Assembly: GCA_006176705.1 (NCBI GenBank)
Contig: QRFJ01001913.1
Span: 1 to 64,000, forward strand
DNA length: 64,000 bases
Direction of reading: 5' to 3'
DNA from: Cocos nucifera
Lineage: Eukaryota > Streptophyta > Magnoliopsida > Arecales > Arecaceae
In this document: positions 1-10,555 of the stretch, one piece after another
How the letters are laid out: the number at the start of each line of letters is the position of its first letter
Numbering within the stretch: position 1 is the first letter of the stretch
The notes under the pieces: generated by a model
Told to the model about the DNA's origin: nothing
Seen by the model: the letters and a program-made list of their open reading frames with translations, nothing else
Databases searched by the model: none
Position numbers and translations under genes: made by a program

Positions 1-2191
1 CGTTCCCTTCATTATGAAACCAAACTTTTTGATTACATCATATGAATTGAGTTGTCTAGCTCCGAGATGCTTGCTTAAGTCATATATGGGGACCTTTGCA
101 GCTTTGGGCAAACCTTGTGATCAGTATCACAGATGTAAAACTAACGGCATTCCATATAAAATATCTTCGCTCAAGATAGTCTATTTCAAGAATGTCGTTT
201 ATGTTCATTTGCCATATTCATCATAATTGAAATAGGCGTGCAACGGCAAGCAAATGTGACGGATGGATTTTAGGCATAGCCATTAGAGAAAGGTATCAAT
301 GATAGATCAATGCCACTTCGCACAGTTGACTATAACCTATTTGCCACTACGTATCTAGCCACTTTAATGTCCACATTTCCATTCTGCAACCAATCTTCTC
401 TAAAGATCCATTTTACACCCAATCAACGGTACTATATCTATCTGGTGGGAATCTATCAAGGTCCAGACTTGGTTTGATCGACAATCAGAATGCTCAATAT
501 TTTATGACATTGATTGCCTCTAAGCCATTTCTCAGGTCGATCACTCATATAAATTGCCTCAGATTGAATCTGGTTTTGGGCACTTCCACCAAATACAGCA
601 CCATTGTCTATGAAAGGGAACAATTTCTCTAACTTTCCTAAATGAATACCATAAGTCATCTTTCAGAGAGGATGCGAAAACTCTTCTCCGAATCTACCAG
701 AGGTAGGAGGAGGTAGATGTTACTTATATGGCCGTAACTGATTTCATTCCACATTGATCCTTAGATCATCCCCTGACTTAGTGAGACTTCTCATCAAGCC
801 TTTAATCTGCTTCAAATGTCGCCTGTCTTGAATAAACTAATTTAGAAACGGTGGACAATATACAGCAAACTCCAATCACCAATTGTTAAGGTTAACATTT
901 CTAGAGCAATGATACAGAAGAAAATAGTATCCTAATGACTTTTAGAAAAATCCATCATGCAATCGAGCTGTGAAGGACCTTAAACTCTAACTTGTTCGCT
1001 TGTTGTCTTTGACTGGGTCCGACAACCCAAATTCTGAGCATGACCAGACTTGTTTTTTACCATGCATATCTCATAGCCCCCAATCTCCAAAATGTTGTAG
1101 CATGCTTAATTAGACGAAGAAACCCTATTCAGCTAGATAACTGTATGTTAACAATGAGATGTACACCTACAAGAAAAATCAGACAGAGTCTGTGTAGAAG
1201 CATCATCCTGGATCGGGACCATATCCAATATGAGGCTTAATTTCCCTCAATCTAAAAGTCCCGCTTGAGTTGAGGCTGTTATCCCTGGTCAGAGCCATTA
1301 AGAGAGATTATTGCCATTTTTCTATGAGATAGTCTAGGAATTCTCGGCTAAGGTACTTTCCAACCTCCAATCTTATCGAAAAGAATCCTTAATGGGTTTC
1401 CAGTTTTTTTTTCTACTTCATGTCTGAATTCCTCTGAACTTTTCAAAAACTTCGGAACTTATGTCTCATAAGATTACAATACCATACCTAGGACAAGAAT
1501 CATCGATATAAATAATGAAAAGTAGACAAAATTAGACATCATAGCAAATCGGTACATCAACAGGACCACCACACTTTAGTATGTTACTTAGGGCAAGGAG
1601 ATCTTGGCCTGCCCCATAGTCCTACAAAAAGGGAGTTTAGTCATTTTGCCTGACAAAACAAGCATTTACAAAGTTGGATATGACTTGGACGGACTTCAAT
1701 AGTCCATTTTTCTTCAAGTTTATGATCCAATATCTCTGCAATGACCTTAAGTTCACAGTTGCCATAAGATACCATATCAGTTGGACTAATTCCTAGAGTC
1801 AATTTGGCATCATTTTGTCTTGGATAGTATAGAACAAGATTACAATCAATATGGTAGCTAGTAAGGACACGTTTAATAAGAAAACCATTCTTGCAATTTT
1901 GATTTATTATTCAATTAAAGAATAAGTTTATAGATGGTCCTAAAGAAAGTAAAATCACAATGTCTATCTAAGTGCTAAGCATGAAAACAAAAAACAAAAT
2001 TTTGCTAGCTACAAGGACTAAATACACAGTCTTTCAAACTAAAGTCTTAAAACTAGATGGTAAACCGAAGAGAGTACAATCCCAAAAGCCACATAATGCA
2101 AACTCTTGACTCCATTTCGAATGATGAATTAGAGAATTATGTCACCATTCCTTAGCTTGCCACTATCCTCAGTACCCTAGCATAAAATGCA
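1..2191 (-). pseudogene. E1 copia pol, 3' portion: RT, integrase and protease remnant
   Basis: Minus-strand Ty1/copia polyprotein remnant, cut by the window edge on the RT side and by insertion of E2 on the protease side. Read on the minus strand from 2,191 downward, it passes from the end of the protease through the integrase (about 1,900-900), a linker, and the start of reverse transcriptase (about 700-1). Recognisable pieces are the RT-leading segment near 456-659 (SEKWL-like, now PEKWL) and the RT segment near 1-230 that aligns base for base with 22,600-22,850 in E3. The frame is broken every few dozen bases, mostly by single-base insertions. The family-wide TAG between integrase and RT is present (CTA at 837-839). 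In life the polyprotein would cleave itself, integrate and reverse-transcribe; this copy cannot. The other part of the element is at 12,847-17,946. Confidence 0.85.
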
Positions 2192-2196
2192 CGATG
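2192..2196. repeat. Left target-site duplication of E2 (CGATG, imperfect)
   Basis: The five bases before the E2 5' LTR are CGATG; the five after its 3' LTR (12,847-12,851) are AGATG. The uninterrupted site in E3 (near 24,610-24,620) reads GCACAAGATGAGCAC, so one AGATG is the native target. The left copy has a single mismatch and lies in error-rich sequence. Confidence 0.7.
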
Positions 2197-4666
2197 TCAT
2201 TTAGAATTATGTGGCCCTAGGAAGCCAAAAATTGGCTTTGGAACACTCTGTAATACACCTTCTAAGGGCAAATTTATACATTTTTACTCGAATATACAGA
2301 TAAAAATGAGTATATCTTTCTACTCACATATGTCGTATTTAGGTCCGTGATACATTCTATTAGATTAAATCGGTAATGATAATGCATATTTGAAGAGTTA
2401 GAAAATTAAGACAATGAAATTAAATATTATACTTCCTTTAAAAATGCTTATACGAGACCAAGGATCATCACTGAGGAACTGGGATTGAATCTAGAAGGTT
2501 GGATGATAAACAATCGGTTCTCCCTTCTAGTAGATTGAGTCTTGATTCATATTGGTGTGGAAAATTGGAGCGGAGTACAGGGCTAATCGTAATAAAGAGA
2601 ATGAGGTACTGAGCGTAACACTTCCGAGTATCATTCAGAGAAGTTTACCTTCTCATCGAATGACTGACTCGATGCATTAGTGGTGTTGTCTTGGTTCTTT
2701 GACCAATGATGTGCATCGACAGATCACTTGAGGGTGTTATAGTAGTTGAAATACCACCAAATTACTCGGTCTCCTAGCCAATGAATCCTGAGGTGCTATG
2801 TGGCAATAGCCATGTTCATTGTAGAAACTGAGATAGCATCAAGATGGAATTCTATCTATCTCGATTGTAAGGAGCAGCCCTATGATGATCATAGAGAATC
2901 AAGTCCAGAAAGTCACATTGGCACATTGCCAGAAAGAAAATAAATAGAAAGAGTTCTATTTAGAGTTTTCACCATTGAGACAATTGAAATCGAAATGGTA
3001 CATCATATCCGACAATAGGGAACAACTAGGTAATTCTGAACTAGTATCACCTATAACCCACATAATCCTAAATCAAGGCTCAGATTAGAAACTTAATACA
3101 CATAAGTCAGCTGCACCAAGAGCGTTCGCATTCAGCATCCTAATGAGTTAGCCACCATATACGATAAAGTAAAAATCATTGGTGATTTTGGGAAGCAAAT
3201 TAGAAAAAGAATTTAAAATGATCGATCAATATCATAGCTGCTTCGAATCAGAGAAGAGTTCTGATCCATGAAAAGTTTACGATTGATGTCGATGATAAGA
3301 GATCATGACACTATCCCAATTACCCATACAGAAATCGAACCTAACTGGTCACACAAAATAAGGATTGATTTAAGTGACATTCAATGAACTAATCCAAAGA
3401 TTTCAATTAATCTGAAGGAGATTCAATTGAGGTTTCAAAAAAAATCGTGCTAGCACTCCAATTGAACTAACGTTCTTCTTTTACTTATCATAAATAGTTT
3501 ATCCTGGACATGAGCCAAAAAACGTATTGTTGCATCGATTCAGAGGACCTTCACCAGCATCTGACTAGAGCCTGTTTCAGGTACAGATAAAGAGTGTCTG
3601 TTATTTTGTAAGACAAAACTTACACTTGCCATTTTTTGTACACCTGCCATTTCTCAATCTTTGACTCATTGGTCCAAAAGTTGACTTTGATTGGTCAACA
3701 GTTGACCAACTTAAGAATTTTGACTCTTTCCACATGTCACGCACTAAGTTGGAGAGCTGAGTGGAGGCCTGTCCCCCTGCCAGAAGCTGAACAAGGAGGA
3801 GGGTGCACGCCACCCTTCGCTGTGCCCAAGTATGGGCGCCCGGAGTCCCTGATTTGAGACAGGGACTCCATTTCCTTTTGGAAGTTCAATCTAGAGTTCT
3901 CCTAAGAACCAACTATTGACTAGGTCTTAGGATTGCCCTATCTAGGAGGAAATCTATGAGAACTCTATTCCACCAATACAGATTTAGATTGATTGATTTC
4001 ATAAAGAGTGTGATTAGGTTGAAAAAAAAGAGAAGTTGGTACAATAGCGTCGTAATAACATAGACCCTGCTGGCCAACTCAATGCGTACATGATGGAATT
4101 TGGGAGAATTAAAATCCCACGCTCCAAGCTGCCTCTTCACCCACTTCCATTTCATGAAAAAACCCACCCTCCCTCTCCTCATCCACACCAAAGTGTTTGG
4201 ATTCTCGGTTGGTGACGAGCCAGATCATAAGAAAGGTGATGGAAGCTAGAAAGCTGCACATGTTCAATAGGACAACTGGTTGATCTTTTGAAAAGAGTTT
4301 TGAAGATTCCTCCAGATTAGATCCAAGATCTATATTTTGGAGATGTGATAAAGAAAGAGGGATCTTCCTAGATCAGCCCGCGAATGAATGATACTGTAGA
4401 GATCAGACACTTGCACTGCTAGAATCCAAATTCGTTCCGCTTGCTTACAGGATCAATCAATGGGTGAATAGGTTACCCACTTCAAGATAAATAAATATTT
4501 AATTATTTAAATTTATTTAACAATTGTATCTAATACAAAAGATAATAATCAGATATGAACCTCCCAGATCTGATATGGATCAAAAAGTAAAAATTTTGAA
4601 AATATATCTCTCTTGATCTGATCAAATCTGAACGAAATCTGAACCAAAAAATCAGGATTTTCTTCA
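2197..4666 (+). repeat. E2 5' LTR (indel-rich)
   Basis: About 2.47 kb. Starts TCATTTAG (the family start is TGTTAG) and ends CTTCA just before the PBS. It aligns along its whole length with 10,556-12,846, but contains many extra single bases, which makes it about 180 bp longer than its partner. The WRKY-type TTGAC cluster is still visible at about 3,655-3,730. LTR pairs are identical at insertion, so the difference must be later mutation or sequencing error. Confidence 0.85.
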
Positions 4667-4669
4667 ACT

Positions 4670-4683
4670 TGGTATCAGCTGCC
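4670..4683 (+). other. E2 primer-binding site
   Basis: TGGTATCAGCTGCC follows the LTR end (CTTCA) by a three-base spacer. It matches the E5 site TGGTATCAGAGCC except for changes near its 3' part. The sequence is complementary to the 3' end of plant initiator Met-tRNA, which primes minus-strand DNA synthesis in this class. Confidence 0.8.
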
Positions 4684-6593
4684 AAGGTTCTAAAATGTTA
4701 TAGATATAATTTAAATATTTTAATTTGAAAAAAAAAGTAATTTATAGATGTCACCATGAGAATGTGATCAAACTCTAAAAATTAGGATAAAAATTAAAAA
4801 TTAAATGATTTGGATCTAAATTAGAAAATATGCATGACTAGTTCAAAAATAGAAAGTTCATATAGAATAGTCTTGTATGTTTTTAATTTAATTGATTAAT
4901 CACTATATTTAGACACATTTATTTACTATTTATTGATATATAATGGTTATAATAACATCTAAAAAAAATACAAATTAAATATATTTAATTTTGAAATATT
5001 CATATGAATATTGATGAAATGGATGTCTAGACTAGTTGTAGAAAGTTCTACATAATTATCTTAGATTAAGATTTAATTGATTAAATCAATTTAAATCTAA
5101 TTTTTAAATACTTATGAAGATAATCTTAGATATGAGAAATATGCATAATTGATACATGAGATGTAGGCAACGAATATTTGCCATGTTAGACTAATTATTA
5201 TATTATTGAGATATATGTATAGATCTAAAACGTTTTATAGTATTGCATGTCTGATTAAGGACTTCCTCTCTTGGTCGTGCGGTATTAAGAATGAAGAAGA
5301 GTTTAAAAGGCCCCTCTCTCCCACACATGGGGCGTTCTTATGACGTGTTAGGTATGCTTGCGGCGTTCTCCTTAATCAAAAATCGCAAAAACTTACTTTC
5401 TGAAAACCCAAGATCCTAAATCTTAGAATTATGTATGAAAATATTAGTTTATGAACCCTACTTAATTAAAAATTAAGATTATTAAGAATTAATTAGATCT
5501 GAAAAATTGAGAATTTAGATCTAAGATAATATTCATGAAACTGGGTTCGGGCGTTGGGATAAGCTCAATTAGGTCTAGCGAATGTCAAAACCGAATCTAA
5601 GAGCTGGTTAGAGGGATCAACAAGCTAAATTGACCAGCCTAATAGATTAAGTCATCGTGGGTCAAAGATCGAGTTCACAGAATCAAGCACAGACCTAATT
5701 AGGCTCAGAGTTTAGAGATACTGGAATGTAGGCTAACCCAATTCGTTCTGACTCAATATCTTGGTGTTGTCTAAGGAAAGTTGGCACATGACGACTAATC
5801 ACTCTTTCTTAATTAGAGCTACTTGCCTGGAATGCATTTCTTATGATCTGAGTTAATGGGATATTACCTTCATCGATCTACATCTAAACCTAGACCATAT
5901 CTATTGAACGCAGCAGTTCTGATCATCGACGGGTGTCAATAATTTGAGCCAATCCATACCACTAGGTTAGTTCATAATTTTCATGACCTTGATAAGCTAG
6001 TTTAATGGCCATGAATCATTCTCCCTAAAATAAATAAAGTAAGTCGAGGTCTCTTCACCATATATAGTGTGTGGCCATTCATCGAGTGCTGATTGTTCTC
6101 GGCTGGATAACAGTGCCTTCCAGTGCATCGGGAAGATGCAACCATGTCTATTAGGCATTGGATGCTATGGGCTGGAGGATGAGTTGGGCTCAATATTTCG
6201 GATATGGTGAGAGACTCAATTAGGAATCCAGTCTATGCAAATGGTGGGTCTGACTTAACTAAGAGAGTGGATCAATATTCCGGATACGGTGAGATTCATG
6301 AATTAGAGACCAAGTTTGGGTGCACCATGATTAGAGAATCATTGAACAAGAGTTGTTCACTCATTGGCTAACCCATCACCAATAACTGTTAGGTGAGGTG
6401 ATGAGTCAGTTGGTGAGACCGCACCACCCACTAGAAATCATTAATCATGGAGATTTTTGCATCTCTACAGAGGAAGTGTAGGGATCCAAGAAAATAGTGG
6501 GAGCTAATTTGTTTAAAAATAAAATTCCCTAAATAAATTGGTCAAGTCATAAATTACAGTATCTAACTAGAATCTTTGACTCTCTACAGAAAA
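4684..6593 (+). other. E2 non-coding 5' leader
   Basis: About 1.9 kb of AT-rich sequence between PBS and gag with no supported ORF. The first half is full of T/A runs. Near 6,188 and 6,270 two copies of a CAATATT..CGGATA.GGTGAGA motif lie about 80 bp apart, as in the other copies. Base-level quality is poor to about 6,200. Confidence 0.6.
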
Positions 6594-7381
6594 ATGTCTG
6601 CGTCCAACCCATTGGCACGTATCCTGGACACACATAGACTGACCGGACCCAATTATAAAGATTGGCTCAGGAACTACAAAATTATTTTGGGTTCGAGAAG
6701 TTAACCCATGTATTGGACCAGGACCCTCCCACCTTACCAGCCCATCCATCCACTGAACAGAGAGCATCTCTGAAAAAATGGATAGACGAAGATAATAAGG
6801 CCAGATATTACATGTTGGGCTCGATGTCTGATGAGCTCCAGCAGCCAACATGAAGATATCGGGACTGCTCGACAAATGTTGGCTCACCTACAGGAGATGT
6901 TTGGTGAACAGAGTCGCACAGCCAAATATCAAGTCACGAAATGACTTTTTAAGGCTAAGATGCGTGATGGGCAGTCAGTCCAAGATCACTGTCTGATGAA
7001 TGATCAAGGACATGGAAGAGCTTGAGAAGCTCGGTGTGAAGTTAGACTTGGATCTGCAGAATGATATTATTCTGCAATCCTTGACTGATGCATATGGGCA
7101 ATTCATCATGAATTACCACATGCATAAACTTCAAAATTCCTTGGCCGAATTAATGAATATGCTGGTTACCGCTGAGCTTTCTATGAAAGGTTCTAAAGGC
7201 TCAGTTCTTGCTATGGAACGGACTTCTTCCAAAAGAAAGTCTTATGGAAAGAAAAAGAAGTCTGTGAAAAAGCAGAAAGGTGGAAGGATCAAAGAAGAAG
7301 AAGGCAGAGCCGAAGAAAAAGGCCGATGTCAAAGGAAAGTGTTTCCATTGCAACAGCGACGGCCATTGGAAGCGGAACTGC
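6594..7381 (+). pseudogene. E2 copia gag (UBN2 type, zinc knuckle), broken
   Basis: Capsid/nucleocapsid part of a copia polyprotein, which would package element RNA in cytoplasmic particles. ATG at 6,594 opens MSASNPLARILDTHR, the conserved start. A lost T near 6,692 shifts the frame. An in-frame TGA at about 6,943, in place of Arg, is shared with other copies; it is followed by an in-frame ATG six codons on (6,961). A further inserted A near 7,000 shifts the frame again. The second half (MIKDMEELEKL onward) leads into a very lysine-rich linker and an intact CCHC zinc knuckle at 7,340-7,381 (C-X2-C-X4-H-X4-C). Family assignment is firm; function is lost in this copy. Confidence 0.9.
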
Positions 7382-10300
7382 CCTACTTACCTGGCCACCC
7401 TGAAGAACAAGAAGGAAGGTCCTTCTGGAGGTATGCTCGTTATTGAGTCTAACCTTACGGTTTCTTCTGCATCCAGTTGGGTGCTTGACTCTGGTTCTAG
7501 TGCTCATCTGTGCACTTCCATGCAGGGTCTTGAGGATAGCAGGAGGCTGAGGGATGGAGACATGATCCTACGCATCGGTAATGGAGCAAGAGTTGCTGCA
7601 GTAGCCGTGGGAACATACCCTCTTCGATTACCATCTGGTTTAGACTTAGTTTTGAAAGACTGTTATTATGTGCCTGCAGCTAGCAGAAATTTGATTTCTG
7701 TTTCATGCTTAGCACAAGAAGGCTATGTGATTACCTTCTTTAAGGACCATTATAACATTCTTTATGAAAGAAATAAAATTGCAAATGGTTATTAATGGTC
7801 TTTATCAGCTACATATTGATGTACCTGTTCTAACTATCGAGCAAAACGTGAATGCCAAACGACCTAGGGATAGTCCAAATGACAGATATCTATGGCACCT
7901 GAGATTAGGTCATATAGCAGAAGATAGGATCAACAAATTGGAGAAAAATGGGCTATTGAGTCCATTGACTTCCGAGTCATATCCAACTTGTGAATCTTGT
8001 CTTCAAGGCAAAATGACTAAACTCCCTTTTGTTGGACATGGGGAGAAGGGCCACAGATCTCCTTGCCCTAGTACATACTGATGTGTGCGGCCCATTTGAT
8101 GTGCCGGCTAGAGGCAATTTTGTCTACTTCATTACCTTTACCGATGATCTATCTAGGTATGGGTATGTGTATCTTATGAGACACAAGTCTGAAGCTTTTG
8201 AAAAGTTCAAAGAATTCAGACATGAAGTAGAAAAATAAACTGAAAAATCCATTAAGGTTCTTCGATCAGATCGAGGAGGTGAATACCTTAGCCGAAAATT
8301 CCTAGACTATCTCAAGAAAATGGCATAGTCTCTCAATGGACTCCACCAGGAACACCTCAACTCAACGGGGTTTCAGAATGGAGAAATCGGACTCTATTGG
8401 ATATGGTCCGATCCATGATGAGCTTCACAGACCTCCCTGATTTTCTTTGGGGACATTCATTGTTAACTTCAATTTATCTACTGAATAGGGTTTCCTCTAA
8501 GACCGTTTCCTACCACACCGTATGAGATATGGCATGGTAAGAAACCAAGTCTGAGTCATCTCAGAATTTGGGGTTGTCCGGCTCATGTCAAAAGACAACA
8601 AGCGGACAAGTTAGAGTTTAGGTCCTTCAGAGCTCGATTCATAGGATATCCTAAAGAGTCATTAGGATACTATTTCTACATTCCAGAAGACCACAATGTG
8701 ATTGTGAGTCGACATGCCATCTTTCTTGAAAAATAGTTTATTCAAGATAGCGGCATTGGAAAGCAGATTAAGCTTGATGAGAAAGTCTCACAAGTACAAT
8801 GAGCTAAGGACCAATTGGAACCAAATCAGGTTGAGCCAATAAGAACACTACCTCCTCCACCTCGTAGATCGGAAAGAGTTTTCCATCCCCCTGAAAGATA
8901 CTTAGGTATTATTTCAGAGGAAAGTAGAGAAAATGTTCCTCGTAGGTAATGGTGCTCATGGTGATGATCCCAAAACCTACAACGAGGCGATATCAGATAT
9001 CGACTCCGAGAAATGGCTAGAGGCAATGCAGTCAGAAATTGACTCGATGCACTCAAACCAAGTCTGGACCTTGGTAGATCCACCAGAAGGTATAGTACCT
9101 ATTGGGTGTAAATGGATCTTCAAGAGAAAGATTGGTGCAGATGGGAATGTGGAGACATTCAAGGCTAGACTAGTGGCAAAAGGTTATAGTCAACGCGAAG
9201 GCATTGACTATCAGGATACCTTTTCCCCAGTGGCTATGCTAAAATCCATCCGCACATTGCTTGCCATTGCAGCCTATTTCGATTATGAAATATGGCAAAT
9301 GGATGTGAAAATGGCGTTCTTAAATGGATATCTTGAGGAAGATATCTATATGGAACAGCCGCTAGGTTTCACATCCAGTGATACTGATCACAAGGTTTGC
9401 AAGCTGCAAAGGTCCATATATGGACTTAAGCAAGCATCTCAGGAGCTGGAACACTCATTTCAATGATGTGATCAAAATGTTTGGTTTCATCAAAAATGAA
9501 GAGGAACCGTGTGTCTTCAAAAAGGTCAGTGGGAGCGCTGTTGTCTTCCTCGTATTGTACGTGGATGACATCCTCCTTATTGAGAAAATGATATTCCCAT
9601 GATGACAACAGTCAAATTATGGTTGTCCAAGGAATTCTCCATGAAAGACCTAGGTGAAGCATCCTTTATTCTAGGAATTAAGGTCTATAGGGATAGACCG
9701 AATAGGATGCTAGGACTTTCACAGAAGATGTACATAGAGAAAGTACTAAAGAGGTTTAGTATGGAAAACTCTAAGAGGGGATTAATACCCTTCAGACATG
9801 GTATTCATCTTTCCAAGAAGATGTGCCCTAGCACACCTGAGGAAATAGAATACATGAGCAAGATCCCTTATGCTTCTGCAATAGGGAGCCTCATGTATGC
9901 CATGCTATGTACACGACCTAATATAGCCCATGCTGTGAGTGTCACAAGCAGATATCAGTCAAATCCAGGTGAAGAACACTGGACTTCTGTGAAATGTATC
10001 CTTAAGTACTTAAGAAGAACTAAGGATATGATGTTGGTCTTTGGTAACGGAGAACTCCAAGTCCAGGGATACACAGACTCGGATTTCATGTCCGATATAG
10101 ATGATCGAAAGTCGACATCTGGGAGTCTATTTGTGTGCAATGGTGGTGCTGTCAGCTGGAAAAGAGTTCCAAGCAAACCGTGATAGCAGATTCCACCATG
10201 GAAGCAGAATATATCGCTGCATCAGAGGCTGCGAAGAAAGCATTCTGGTATAAGAAGTTTGCTGCAGAAATTGGAGTAATGCCATCAGATGCCATTCCTC

Positions 10301-10542
10301 TGTACTGCGACAACAATGGCGCCATAGCCCTTGCTAAGGAGCCAAGGTCTCACCAGAAATCCAAGCACATTGAGCGGCGATACCACCTCATCCGAGATTA
10401 CCTCGAGAAGGGTTACGTCGAGGTCAAGAGAGTCAACTCCACAGATAATGTGGCAGACCCACTTACAAAGCCATTGGGCCAGCAGAAGATCGAAGCCCAC
10501 CTTGAGAAGATGGGACTTAGACTTGTAGCCAATTGGCTTTAG
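7382..10542 (+). pseudogene. E2 copia pol: protease, integrase, RT, RNase H, broken
   Basis: Order is the copia order. The aspartic protease motif DSG is at 7,487-7,495 within WVLDSGSSAH. The integrase has its HTDVCGPF segment near 8,070-8,090, SDRGGEY near 8,270 and the NG.SEWRNRT catalytic Glu near 8,370-8,395. RT runs from about 8,930, with YVDD at 9,558-9,569. RNase H has STMEAEYIA near 10,190-10,215 and ends at TAG 10,540-10,542. Breaks include a TAA near 8,236 in the integrase, a lost base near 8,318, the family-wide TAG at 8,734-8,736 between integrase and RT, and frameshifts near 9,440, 9,595 and 10,160. All four catalytic domains are recognisable but no continuous frame remains. Confidence 0.92.
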
Positions 10543-10544
10543 GA

Positions 10545-10555
10545 CAAGTGGAGAT
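10545..10555 (+). other. E2 polypurine tract
   Basis: CAAGTGGAGAT directly abuts the 3' LTR. It is the plus-strand primer site of the element. E5 has the longer CAAGTGGGAGAT at the same place. Confidence 0.75.
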
